A stretch of 64,000 nt of DNA from Siphlonurus alternatus (lineage: Eukaryota > Arthropoda > Insecta > Ephemeroptera > Siphlonuridae): assembly GCA_949825025.1 (NCBI GenBank), contig OX463782.1, positions 29,118,759 through 29,182,758 on the forward strand, in the 5' to 3' direction. The position numbers and the translations under genes are program-made. The notes below the pieces were generated by a model. That model saw nothing but the letters and a program-made list of their open reading frames with translations, did no database searches and was not told the origin of the DNA. Positions 48,704 through 63,122 of this stretch are shown piece by piece. Within the stretch, counting starts at the first letter, position 1, and the number at the start of each line of letters is the position of its first letter.

Positions 48704-51700
48704 TCATACACCGCAGAACAGGCGTAGCGTGAGAGAAACGACGGTGCCCTAACTCTTCACTCTCTTCTCTACATCACACGCTGCCTTATGTTGGGTTATA
48801 CGAGAAAGGTTTAATGCATACCTGAACAATAGATTATCGGCGTCTATATACTTTCTTCATCTTATTCTTTGGGTATATAAAATCGTAACACCGTGGAAGC
48901 AGCTGCAAACCATTTGAATATCACATAGTCTATATATTTCATCGTATTATATATGTATAATAATATAACAAGAAGATGAAGAAGGGAGAGAGAGAGAGAA
49001 AAAGGAGCATTCGATCTATTCTTTTATGCATAACTAGTAAACACGCGTTTCCCATTTATAAAGTTTGAAATTTAAATGATATTATATAATGTTAAAGATG
49101 AAAAAAAATATATATATTTAAAAGTATAAAGATATGATGGTATCATGAATTTGTTATTCTCAGTTACATGTATATATACTGAAGGTACTTATATATAATA
49201 TGTATATAATCAGGAAAGGTACAGAAAGTATATTATATAATATTGATCGAAAAACCTTCTCAAAATGCCGCAGTAAGTAAGCAAGCTAGCAAATCTAAAG
49301 TTTGAACTTACTCTCTCTGCAGAACGTTATAGAGTAGAGGAATATTATTATATTTATATAGAGTCGAGTGACCTAAACGTGGTTTTGACTGGTTGAAGAG
49401 CCTGTACGTTATTGCAGCCAAGGTCTATATAGCTAGATGCCTTGCTTGTGCTGGGGTCTCTTATGAATGCTCTGAGAGTAATTTAGTGGTGGTGACGATA
49501 GCGTTCATAAGACCAAGTCTGCGGCAGGCAAGTAACCTTCTGGTCCAAGCGCAATATCAAGGGGAGTTATATAAAATGAAGAAACCAAGGACTGTCTCTG
49601 ATGTCACGTTTCCATATATTATATCTTCACCCCTTTACCTTATAGCTCTTAACCTAAACTTGAACCTTATATCAGCTTCTTGATGTCCTTGTACTTTTGC
49701 TTGAGTTTCAACTCAATATCAAGTATCACACCTGAGATATACGTAATGGAGAACCATATGACGTCATCATTCAGTATTATTACTGGGACCTACTGGTTTA
49801 TCTAAAGGGGGGTCTTGGTGCGGTCAGTGTGCCCAAAGGCGAACTAGCCAATAGCCCAGCCCGTAAGCTCTTGTCCTCCTCGTATTCCCCTCCCCTCTCT
49901 TTTAACAGTAAGACTTGAACAGTGCCACGCCCACCCCCACATAGCAGCTGACGCATCCAGTGGTAACAAAAACCATTGCGACGCATTAGGATAAACGTCG
50001 GTGAAATGATTTTAATTTTGTATAAACATTCAACATGTCTGCTGCTGCTGTTTGTTCATGATGCAATACAAAACAAAATTTACATAAAATAAAGAGAGAA
50101 GACTTGCAACTAAAATATATTATAAAAAAAGAAAGGTAACTTTTTTATTATGTATATATATATTATATACTTGAAAGTAACGTATATAGACAAATGTTGC
50201 CATACCGATAAAGAACAGAGCTGAGAGAATAAGAATCAGTTACATATTAAAAAAGTTTTCTCGTATATATAATAAAGAAAAAGAAGAAGAAAAAGAAAAT
50301 TTAGTTTAACTCTTCGTCAAATATAAAAAGTAATATTAGCTTTATTTTTTTCTCATTTTAAACATACAGACATAAATTTTGACAGACAGAATAAATTATA
50401 GTGAAGAGGTTCTACAAAATTATTGAGCATACACTCATCATAGTTTACTTTCTTAAAATGATTCATTTTCTCTGTTTATTCTTTCAGAAACCTTTACAAA
50501 TTTGAAACACAATTACCTCCTATTCTTTATGTTCAGTGTTCTTTATAGAGCTAACAAAATTAACCTTTTTTTTCTCTTCCTCTTCTTTGTCATTTCATTA
50601 CTACAAAATCGTACATTTTTTTTTTCTTCTCTTTTTTCCTCTCGACGCAGCACAAAGTTTAGCGTTACTCTATGTAAGAGCAAGGGTTTACTTATTGACC
50701 TTATTTCCTTGTTAAAAAAAGTTTCATGTGGGATCGAGCGAGCTAGGAATACCTAACACACAAGACCAGCAAAAGTAGTAGTGTTTCTGTGGTTTCGCTT
50801 TCATGGGGATTTTATTTATCAACGACACGTAGGCCTGGCAGCTATAGCTTGCATTGATCACAAGATTGAGAGCGCCTGTATGGTAGGCAACTTTTCCAGC
50901 TCAGCCGAGATCCGGGCTGCATAAACAATCCTTCAAGCTTATTCAGGGAAATCGCAAAATATAAACAAAGTACTTCTTGCTTCGGCAGTACATAAATTAT
51001 ACTTAAAATTGTAATAATATAGATAAGATTAGCATAATCCCTGCATGCGTATGATTAGTTTTGATGTTCCACAAACAGATTTATTTTTTATAAATCAAAA
51101 TTTACAATGCTACTTACAACAAGTATTTTAATAAGTTTTAGTTGTATCGATAAACAACAAAACCTTTGCCTCCTTCGAAGTTAAAAAGAGAAAAAAGCAC
51201 TGTACAAATTAAATTAACAGATTTGAAAATTTAGAAATATTAATTTTTTTATAATCTATTTACTATGTTCCTATTTCAGTATATTTCTCTAGTATGTAAA
51301 ATCATCTGTATATTTTAGTTTTAATAATTGAGTTAGGCAAACAAAAATTATTGATAAACGCAATTCAATTTAAAAAAGGATAATAAAATAATACTGTAGA
51401 AATCCGTATTGATTTTATAGTGAATGAATATAACGATACCATATACCATATATATACATATTATATCAGTATAAAAATGAATATTTTTTTCTTTAACAAT
51501 GAATGTAGAATAACACTACTTGAATATATTTATTATATAGTACGATTTGTAAGTTAACATTTCCATTCAATACAGGTAAAAATAATATTAAAAAAAAAAC
51601 TACTTACAGTTTGTCATAAAGTTTTTGACATACTAGAAACATGACAATTGAAATTTATAACCAACTTTATACATTTTTTTTTTATTATTATCAACAGACG

Positions 51701-52523
51701 ATGACGGGAACAGATGTGAGCTACGTTCAATATCTAGGACTAGACATGTTATAACATGCTGCCAATAATATCCTTGATTTTGTTGAAAATTATATATACT
51801 TTTCTCATATGACTTGCTATCGAATTAAGGAATATAATAATAAGCTTGTGTCTATAATCTTCTCAAGAGAGGGAGAGAGAATTTCGTTAATTGCACTAAA
51901 AGTTCTTGCCAGGCAAGCTTGTCTCAATCAGCAAATTTGCTTGCTGCTGCAGAGAAGAAAATGGGCGTGGTTCTAGGGTTTTGAGAAGGGTTTGGATGAA
52001 GGTGAACTAACTGGTGCTCTTACTGACATTGTGCTTGGCTTGCTGCTGCTGTTGTTTGATCTATCGTCGTATATTAACGTAGACAGTAAAATTAAAACAC
52101 CTCTCTTCACCTTCTCCCCCCTCCCCTTTAAATTTTCCCTCTTATAGCTGCTATAATAAAGCTGTTCATCGTATTATTATATTAATATGAATTTGTATAT
52201 ACGTATACACATATATCCTTTTGTAAAGTATAATTTATAATACGAAAACATTTTGTTATTACGTAAAGTAATTGTTTAAATATATATTTTTTTGTAATTA
52301 AAATTAATTACTATTATAATTTTATATTTATATAATATTTTATTATGTTAAAATATGTAATAAATATATATTTTTTAAGGATTTTATATTATCTCATTAT
52401 TCCACGAGTTTGCATTATTCTATATATTTATATAAAAACACGACGTTAATGTATCAACGATGATAATGCCTGCCTACTTTAACACGTTGTAAATTGTTTG
52501 TTATCACTACCCTCTTGTTACAA

Positions 52524-52997
52524 TGACGTCACACATAATGACGTCATACGCAATCATATTGTATAAAACTATATATTATACTCGTGTTAAAAAAATATAT
52601 AATATATCTCACCCATAGTTTTTGTTAGATGCATATAATATAAGCCTTGTGAATTATAGTGATATGTTCCATTGCCAAAATATTTTTATATATATATAAA
52701 TATAATAGAGAAACTAGGGGAAAAAGTTAAATCAATGGAAGTAAGTCGTGACGTCATTCTATTGTTAAAAAATATTAAAAGAAATGGTTTTATAGTCTAA
52801 ACTTGGTATAATAATTGTATTTTTTTTTAGTTGGGAAGTGACAAAGTTTTTGTTAAAGTTTAGCTGATTCGTTGTCATAACAAAGTTTAGGAACGTACAT
52901 GTTTGTATAAGTACACGGAACGCAAATTGTTACATCTAGTACACCTGCGTTCCTTTAATGCTTTATTGGAACTTGACCCTTTTTGTGACGTCACAAA
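52524..52997. promoter_or_regulatory. Cluster of four TGACGTCA palindromes
   Basis: Perfect CRE-type octamers lie at 52524-52531, 52539-52546, 52749-52756 and 52986-52993. The last is the core of a 16-bp perfect palindrome (TTTGTGACGTCACAAA, 52982-52997). Such sites bind CREB/ATF-type bZIP dimers. The flanks are plain AT-rich DNA with no obvious gene start. Confidence 0.4.
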
Positions 52998-55900
52998 GTC
53001 TGTTGTCATCTCGTGTAACTACACTAAACTACAAACTACAGTATATATCGGTTATATGATAATTTAATAACCATTGACAGAAAAAAAAAAGACGGGGGTA
53101 AATATTTTCATTCGATACCTTTGTTCTCCCAATTTACATAATTTTAAATTACCAACAATGGATGAACTTCCTTGCTACATTGTGAACCATGCATGGCAGC
53201 TAATTTGCACAGATATACCCTGTAAAATACGGAAGAATTATAAGTGTTCTAATATTCTAATAATTATTTTAAATTGAAAAAAATATCAACCAAATAATTA
53301 GAGATAATTCCATTACCGTTTATTTCATTCCCTTCCAATAACCTAAGTTACAGTGTAGTAAATTATAAAAAAATCACAAAAAAAGAAGAGATAATTTATT
53401 CAAATTTCATTCATGTATGATAAGCTATTATAGATTAACATATATAAGTCCACTAGCGTAGAATAAAATTTTAAAATATATTTTCAGAATGTTTAAATTA
53501 TTTTAAATAATATTAAAATTTATCTAATAATGCGTTAAAAATTTAATCAATGTTACAATTTAAATGTCAATTTATTTTTAAATTGAGCAACTTAAAAATC
53601 AGAACCAATTGATTTATATTCAAAGTAATTATTTGGTGTAATTGAACATTGAATTTACGTACAGACACACCAATTATAAAAAAAAGCGTTTACTTGTTTT
53701 GTATAATTGTATATATGTCATGGTATATAGCGTGCCAGTCTTACTTTAATCTTGTACACAAAGAAATCTATAAAGTATGATCACTCATAAATGTATATGC
53801 ATAAAATGCTGTATATATAGTTACCGATATTCCACTTGTTGTAAAAAAAAAAAAAGTTAAAAGACTTTTTACAAGAAGAAAATTAATTTCAGTAATTAAT
53901 TATTATTAACTTGTTTTTCAGGCAGTGAAAACTTTGAAAATATTACCTCTTTCTTAGTTACGCAACAATTTCCCTTCCTTAATAAATATAATACAAGAAC
54001 AAAAACTGTCTTTAATACAACGTTTTATTATTTAAACTTTCATCTTTATCACGTATGACGTCACTAAAAAATATTATAGTATGCATTATATACATGGAAT
54101 CTAAAATCTGTCTATATAACTCTCTGCATGAACATTTTCATGGGTGTGTGCATGCAGGCAAGCTGTATGCTAGGTCCTTTTGTTTTCCTATCCTATACTA
54201 CTCGGTACCACACAGTGTGAGTTATAGCTGGGGTAAGCGCAGCATGCAAGAGAGCAAGTCTTACTTTGGTACCTTGATTAAACTGCTAGGATATTTTAGA
54301 ACATAAAGTTTATATATCTTCAATTTTTATATATAAAAATGAACCTTAATGTATTTTAGGGTCTAGGAAGATGGATGTGCTTTGTCTGTGTCTCGGCATC
54401 TGGTGTGCATGCCTCACCGCCTTGTCATATCTCATATTATGATAGTAGCTCATTGTCCACGCGCCATTACACGCAGCACCAATCTATATTATAGCATGTT
54501 GTTTTATATGGGTGACATGATGATACAAAATCAGCCATTAACTAAATATTACATCATTTTCATCATTAAGTCAACATTTTCTATCATCGTTTTATATCAT
54601 GTTATATTATACACGACACTTTTAATTAATAACATAATTGCTTTAATAAAATTAATTGAATATTATGAATAATGTTTTATTAGTCTTTAATTAATGGTAC
54701 GTTAAATTTTAAAATATATTATTATATTTATGTGTATTATAATTGAAATTTAACAAATTCAAATTATATTTTAATCTGAAATATCAGCAAATCGTCCCTT
54801 ACAAGAACTATAAGTAAACGTATTCTAGATTAATATCCATTTTGTTTTACACATAATTAGCTTTGCAGTTTAAAAAATTATCATAAGATACATTTTCGAC
54901 ACTCGAATAATGCTTATCATCAGCTTGTAAAAATAATCAAATAAATAATTTTTTCCAAAATTTCAAAATATTTTATGAAATTTCCTTTTAAAAGTGCTTA
55001 CGTTTTCTTCTTTTCAGTTTAATTTTCAATTTTTGTTTAAAATGATAATCGCTGCATGGTAAATAAAACAATAATTTACGCTTTCTAGTTGCATGCACCA
55101 ATTTTCCACAATCAAGAATCATTTTAATCAATTTCTATTTTAAGATGTTGTTTTCCTGTAAAGTTAAAATTTCACAAATATTTGAGATGCTTTATCGGAT
55201 GCAAAAATGCATTTTTTTTTCTTTCTTTTTACTAGTTTTATTTAGTTTGATATAAGATGCAATTGATAGCGCACATTTTTTATGTATCCGATAGTATTTA
55301 TACAATTCTGTAGTATAACTAAAAACTGTTAATAGTTACAGTTATTTTTTTTTACATGTAAAAATGGCGAATATTTCAATTTAAAATGAGACTTGATAAA
55401 CACAGTCGCCTCTTTCCCCCTACTTTGTTACTAGCCAAGTTTAAATGTTTTAATTTTTTTTTTAGATAAAATATTTGTCAATAAGACTTCATCATCTGAC
55501 TTTTTCATCTAAAAGTTGAACTCCTTTAAAAAAAAAAATGTAAGAAATGTCCATTATAAAAAATATATTATATTTTAATATAAAATGTTCAGTCTTGAAG
55601 ACTATTTTTCTTTAAATATAAAATACGTTACGAAATATATGAGAAGTTAGTTTGTCATTGGAGTATTCAAGAAGAACCATTATACTTAATCGTATTCAAC
55701 GACATTGAAATAGGAAAATTTCAAATGAGAGACGACGACCTGGGTTTTGGATTATAGCCTGCAGGCTTTCACTGCGCTGGGCAGAAGAGAAGAAAGAAAG
55801 TAGGGAGTGGGTAACCTTGCTGCAATCATCGCAAATATCGATCCTTTTAGCATCAAACTTATTTCATGTATTCAATGCATACTTGAATATTGTATTACAA

Positions 55901-57649
55901 GCCAATTCTTATCTAAATTGTATTTTATCAACCAACCCCTTCCCCTTTTTTTTTTAGTTTTAATGCTATTTTTATTTTTTTAAAAGTTCAAAAAACGACA
56001 CAATTTTCTCCCGTAGGAATTTAAACTCGAGTTAAGATTTTTTTTTCTTTATTTCCTTCCTTTTTTTATTCCCTTTATTTCCTTTTCCTTTTTTTTCTTG
56101 TGTGAGTCGTCGTTTGATCTAGCTGTGTTTCTACTGTACCCTCTCCAATATATTCATCTGAGACACACGAATTCACATCGACCTTCTCCCCCTTCACCCC
56201 TTTCTTTCTTTTTCCTTATTTTTTTATCTGTCTTTTTGGCCTCTTTACTTGGGGACATTGGCTGGAAAACCTCGCTATAAATTCATAGGTAGGATCTTCT
56301 ACCACTGCTGCCTTTGTACCCTCCTTCTTCTTCTCCTCGACCTCTTCCAATAGATATATAACTTCTTTTCGTAGCACTCGACACAAGAAGACTTCTTACC
56401 AGCTGATTGTATTCATTCTTTATATATATTTGTACAAACATTTTTTTTATATTTGAAGTAAACGAGTGATGTTTTTGTATATGTGTTTCAATATATCTTC
56501 AACTTATATACGACTTGACAGCTAGACATCAGTTTGAAAAGTGGGTGTGGCATTGTTGAAAAAAAAAAATCCTCCCACTTTATCTAAGTTTTGTTCTTCT
56601 ATATATGTATATATTTTTTTTATTTTTCTTATTTTGTATAAAGAAAAGTTTAACAACGTCGTAATCTTGTGCCGCCTTGTGATAATCCTATACTATAATA
56701 CTACTCTTTATGCTGAATGTCTTTGTTTATTTAAACTCTTAATAAGATTTCACAAAGTATAGAGCAGAGCTACTATAGAGAGAAAAGAAGAAACTGTCTT
56801 CACAAAGTCAACGTACGCTTGAGATTTTTAAAGTGCATTAAGCTGTCTACTTATATACTTTTTTTTTTTTTTTTTTTTTGCAATGTTGTAGGTATTCAAT
56901 GTTAAAAATAAAAAAAATACTTAAATTAAAGGAGACGATGAGAAGGATAAAAAAAGGAACCGATTAAAACACACAGTGAGCGAGAGAGCAGAAACAACAA
57001 TTGTCACGCTCTGTTTACGCCTTTTGCTTCAGGGGCAGCATTTTTGTCAAATGAAAGAACAATCGTTTTCTGCAACATTTTTTTATTTTTTTTTTATATG
57101 TATAATGCCTTAGGGGTGTTTAAAAATGTACCTCCCCTATAGTATAATGATAGAGACAAACGTTTTTTTTTCTTCTTCTTCTTTTTGTTATATAATGGTA
57201 ACATTTTCATAATTTTTGAATCATGTATATAAATATATTGCAAGAATTACGTGATTATAAATAATCATATAGTTTTAAAGATAGTAAAGATATCCCTTAA
57301 AAAGTATTAAGTGGTTTGTACCAACAGCATTATACTACTGGTACAGTATTATCGATTCAAGCTTGAGGATATTCTGGCAAGCTTTATATATATATATATA
57401 TATATGATGGTATAGTGGTGGTGATGTAGGCAGTAGCAACGGTACACCAGTACAGGCAGGCAGTCGTTGAAGCTATAGGGAACACCATTACTATATAACA
57501 TAGCAGCAAAGCACACAAAATCAGCCGCCCCTGAGAACCTATTGAATTAACAGAGTTAACAATCCTTCTCTCTCTGCTGTTGTTATATAGCTCTAGAAGC
57601 TATAACATGCTCTGTCTTCGTAGTAATGGAGTACCTTTATTCAACCCCC

Positions 57650-57651
<2 letters not shown>

Positions 57652-57727
<76 letters not shown>
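57652..57727. repeat. (CT)n microsatellite, ~76 bp
   Basis: Pure CT repeat following AACCCCCAA, inside a GC-richer patch. A (TA)n tract of about 20 bp lies 250 bp upstream at 57385-57405. Confidence 0.97.
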
Positions 57728-57728
<1 letters not shown>

Positions 57729-59529
57729 GCCTCCTCTCTTGCTCTAACTTGACTGACTATAATACCACCGCGTCATGAGAGACTCAATGCTTTTGTCATG
57801 TACAATGAACTGAAGCAATTTAAAGTCCTATTATAAAAATATGGATGAAATTCTATTGAAATATTGAAATGTTAAGATGATAATTGCTATTATTACTTTT
57901 AAACAAATTTAATGATATATCTAGTTTTTTAATAAAAGTGATTTATAAGTTGTATTACTGACTCAATGATCGATGTGTAATATTTCCATTATAAGCTATT
58001 TGGTATGATGAAATTATCATAAAACATAAAACTGTTGTTTAAAATATCAATAACTCTTATTTAAGTTAAAATATTAAAATGTAATAAAATTTGATGCATG
58101 AACTATAAAAATGTCAAATTGCAATTTTTATTTTTTTATATACATGGATATATTACAATACTTTGACCATTTAAAATAAAATTTCAAATTGATTTCAATG
58201 TCATTAAACTCAAGACGCATTTTTTTTTTTTTTTGCACTTGTACTGTTGATTCTTTATATTAAATAGCATGTGAAAATTATGATATTTTACATGCATGTT
58301 TAATATTAAAATTTTTAAAGGGAAAACGAAGAAAACTGCGCTATTTGGCGGAGAAAAAAAATACAAAATATTTTTTTAAAGATAATGATAATAAATTTGA
58401 AATGTCTACTTAAATCTTAAAGACTACATACAACGTCATAACTATAAAAAAAAAGAAAAAGTGTAATAGCTTTATTATTATATATTTTTTTATTACAAAT
58501 TGTTCCCGTCGTGTTTGCTCAATTGTCTGAAATTTATTACTGCTTAAATTTAAACTACATTTTTACTATTACAATGTAGAAAAATTATTAAGCATTCATA
58601 TACTAGTTACTAATTACGTGTTTATTACTTTTTACATCATGAATAACAAAAAACTTGTTTTCTCATTTCTATTTAGTTTTAAAAAGAATAAAATAAACAA
58701 GAGCATTCTTACTAAAACATATATAATCCAAAATCCATTCATATACTAAAAATATATATAATCCAAAATCCATACCGAATTGGACAAGTTTTAAGCTCAT
58801 TGAGGTTCAGCAGTTATAGACAAGAGTTTTAGAAAAATGTTGATTTTTTTTAACAAAAATAAAGTAACAATAATATTGCTGATTTTAGTTATTTTCATCA
58901 TATTAATTATGTTAGTAATAATTGGTTTTTTGGTTTAAAGGTTTTTTACATATATGCGAATTAGAAGCTCAATTGGTGGACTGAATCATGAATAAAAGTG
59001 ATGCTTGATTATTAAAATTCACCAATTTTGAGTATGATATATTTGAAAATAACAAAATCTTGTAATATTCTCAACCTATATTATCTTTTAAGATATTAAT
59101 TAATATTTAAAGCAATAATTTTATTGCAGAGCTAAGTTTATGAGGCTGCTGTTACACTATAACCATAATGTTGCTCAATATGTCTTCAATCTCCTTGTCG
59201 TCTATAAAAGATATAAAGTAGTTATGGTATGATTCACTCTACTTAAGCTCATATTTAGTATGGTAAAATATTGGAAAGTAGCCTTTATTGTCTCGAGTTG
59301 TTGTAAAGATTTACCTGTAGCCAATAGCCAACGGTGGCGTCTCAGTATAATTTCCGTACTTGCAGGGTCGTTGCTGAAGCAAGCGGTCATACGATCAGCA
59401 GCAAAGCAAGCAGCGGTTGTTTGGGGGGGGGGGGGGCACATTCAGCAGATTATACTTTAGTGAGAAGAGACGAGGGTCAAATGCAAAGATGTGGCCACAA
59501 CCTTGCAACGATATTAAAGTGGATTAATG

Positions 59530-59573
<44 letters not shown>
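59530..59573. repeat. (CT)n microsatellite, ~44 bp
   Basis: Pure CT repeat after a short GC-rich patch that includes a G run at 59424-59435. Confidence 0.97.
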
Positions 59574-59576
<3 letters not shown>

Positions 59577-61549
59577 ATTTAATATAGATTCAGTCAGTGC
59601 CATGTACAGTTAGAGTAATCTAAGTTTCTAATGATGACCAAAAACTTTTGCTATTTCGAATCTGGATCAAATCAATTATAAAGTTTTATAATTAATTAAA
59701 TATATATTTTTTAAAGAGTTATTTTGTTAGTTTACAAAAACTCGTATTTTTAGTAAATATGATATATGGTAAGCTGTTCAGTACGTATTATATTAAATTA
59801 TGTATAAATTAAAATCTATAATAGTTTGATTAAATCTATTTTTTTAAAAAAACAATTTATGATATAATATTATATAAAAAAAAAAAATGTTCATAAAAAA
59901 GCTTAACTCAAAACACTCAAATGCATGAAGTTGAAAGTTTCAAATTAGTCAACCCCTTTTGTTAAGATTTTTTTTTTTTTTTTTTTTATTTAAACTTCTT
60001 GGACATAATAAAAAAAACTTAATTGTATAATTTCTCCATTATATACATTAATAAAAATTACCATTATAACATTATACCCTTACAAGTTATAAAAGTTCAT
60101 ACATACATTTTAATTACTACAGTATAACTACGTATATAATATATAATTACATTTTCTTATAACACTTTGCTTTATTTTAATACAATAACATATTATCTTT
60201 ATGACCTTTTATATAACCTTATACTACTAAAATTTGTAATTTTTAATATATTTACATAATTATAGGTGTATAAATTTATATAAGATTAATATTTTCAATT
60301 AAAGTCTCATCTTTATTTTCTAACTAAAGTAGAAGGAGGCCATGCTTCCTGTTAGACAGGATGGCTGCAGTAGAAGCGTTATTATTATTATTGTCATGGT
60401 AATGTTCCCTCCTACGTTATTTACGTGTAGTTGGAGTACGCACAGCAATACAACGCTCTGACTGCCATAGCAAGCGTTATTTGTGAAGTATGGTCGACGC
60501 TAAAACAATGCTCGCCAGCTTCCGTCGTTGCTGTATGGGTCCATGCTTTATCTCACCCATTCTTCATGTTATCTCACTTCGCCTTTTCAATTACTCTTGT
60601 TCCTTTCTCGCACTAGCACAACCCGCCGTTGCTGCTGCTATATTATAGGCAGTACGACTTTCTCTCTTTCTTGTTCTTTCCTCCTACCACTTTCTAAAAG
60701 TTTTGCTCAGTAATAACTTCTTCTGAAAAATCTCTTCTACTTCTTACACACACGTAATATTTCTTAAACTTTATTAACTTTAAAGGCGACTTCAGACCTC
60801 CTATACCACCCCACTCCACTACTACCAAAGCGTGGTTGGTAAACCGCAGGCGTTATGCTATGGTAAACCCACTATAGTTAAAAAAAAAAAAAAAAAAAAA
60901 GTTTTTGATTTTTAACTACATTAGTTTTAAAATTATATGTAATTTTAAAAACATCAGTATCAATTAATAAAAACCAAACTTTTTTTTTATATAAATTAAA
61001 GCATGTAGAATTTAAAAGATTTCATTACTAAAAAGTTAATGAAATTGATAAATTTTCTAACAGCAATTAGTACAAACTCCTTGAAAGAAAGTTTTGAAAG
61101 TAAATTTAAAATTAGAACTTAAGTAAATATTCTAACTTAAGTAGAATTTTTAGCATTGTATAAGTTAGTAAAGATATATTGATTGATGCATTTGATGCCC
61201 TTATGTGTAAGATAACTTTATATATAATTCTTGGTAAACAAAACTTTAGACAGTGTCTCATAAATTACTCTTAACTGGCTCGATTATAAATAACATATTA
61301 CATTCTATATATCATATTTCATGACACTTCCATAATTGTGAAACCATATTTAATATCAAGCCAATAACATTATTCCATAAGTCCTTTTTTCTTTTATATA
61401 CGATTTTAGCAATTGGATTTTATATTTTTTACCATAACTTTAAAAAAAAATAGAATAAGTTTTATTTTTGCCTTCTAACGTTATTACTATGGTAAAATTT
61501 AAATCACAATGACAGTAACTGTTATGGCTTATACTGTGTATTACCTTTC

Positions 61550-61740
61550 ATCTTACGATATAGGCTTGAGTTCGAATCCCGGTGGGGCTTTAGACATTAT
61601 TTAGACTTGTGGCAACTTCCCATAGCGGGAAACAATATCTCAGAGAAGAGGCAAAGTCATCTAACTTGAGTACATATACGTATGTACATCCCACGCAACA
61701 ATGGTGTACATTACACTGAAAACAAAGATCACAAAGGCTT
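61550..61740 (+). mobile_element. Possible tRNA-derived SINE fragment
   Basis: GAGTTCGAATCC at 61568-61579 is a good polymerase III B box, and GGTGGGGCT follows as a tRNA acceptor-like end. A convincing A box is missing upstream and the T-stem pairs weakly. The ~150 bases after it (CTTGTGGCAACTTCCCATAG onward) have the higher complexity of a SINE body. Boundaries are estimates. Confidence 0.4.
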
Positions 61741-62961
61741 CCTTTTTTGGCAAGTTCTTATAGTACACATTTCTACCGTCGAGGCATGAAGATAGAGTAC
61801 ACTCTATACAATAACCGTGAGCAGTTGCGTTTCACTATTACGGTGTAATCTAAAAACAGTGTCAATTTGTGATAAATTCCATAATTTTGCAACCTAAATA
61901 GGATTTGCATTTTATAAACTTGAAAAAAAAAAAATAATACTGTAATGGATGGATTTTGTCTCATATCGTGAAGCTCTTAAAAAAGATTTATCCCATTTCT
62001 CAATTGTTGGATACAAGGGCTTCTATAAAGAATAAAAGAAAAAAAAAAAAAAACTATAAATTTGAAATGAACTTTCACCACAGTTGTACTCAAAGTTTGT
62101 CCTTTTCCATGAGGCTTAGTTTTTACTGCATTTTAATACATTGTCACTAAGATATTAGTAATTCAAAGTTCTATTAATTTTTTGTCAAGACATTGTGTTT
62201 TCCAGTGTAGGAAATAGAGAAATGCTATAATTTCCCTTCCCAGACTACGAGAGTATCCTATTTCTGTTGTTTGTATTTGTAATAAAATACAAGGTCTCAC
62301 AAGAGAATCTGAAACTGATGTTATTTAATCAACTATTATTGAATCTTCTCTTATTTTCCTTCTCTCTGTTTTATTTATAAAATAAAATATAGACTAAATA
62401 TAAAATATTTTTATAATATAAATTATATTGTACAACTTTTTGAAGTGAACTTAAACTTTATTTTGATTTACGATTTTGTAATTTCCTATACTTTAAAACT
62501 TTTGTTGTTATACATTAAAAAAAAAAGTAGTATTGAATTATATTTTAGTAGTTCTATACACCAACTTTATAAAATGATTTTTAATTTATTATATTTAATC
62601 TTCTATTATATATAGTTTAATATAATAGTTTCATATATTTAATTGAACCCATCATAAATATAACTTATGATCATATAAACTTTTTTTTTCAAAGAAAAAT
62701 TAATTAATGGCCTATTACACTTTTAATCCTAAAATTTATTAAAAATTATGAGATTAATATGAGTCAGCTATAAATTTTATTTATATACTTTTTAATAAAA
62801 ATATGAGAAGAATTTAAACTTTGCGGTCAGTTCATAAAATATATATATATGTAATGGTTAAATATATATTATATTTTTAACAATATATCACGTACAAATT
62901 GTTTCACGTAATCCGCTAATAGCTTGCAGATATTGCAATGTTGGCGATTATGTCAGTGGAC

Positions 62962-63122
<161 letters not shown>

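Noticed and set aside
49393..49683. 96-codon open frame with hydrophobic stretches
   Set aside because: No recognisable domain, splice context or codon pattern. It begins at a non-ATG codon and lies in a GC-richer non-coding patch.
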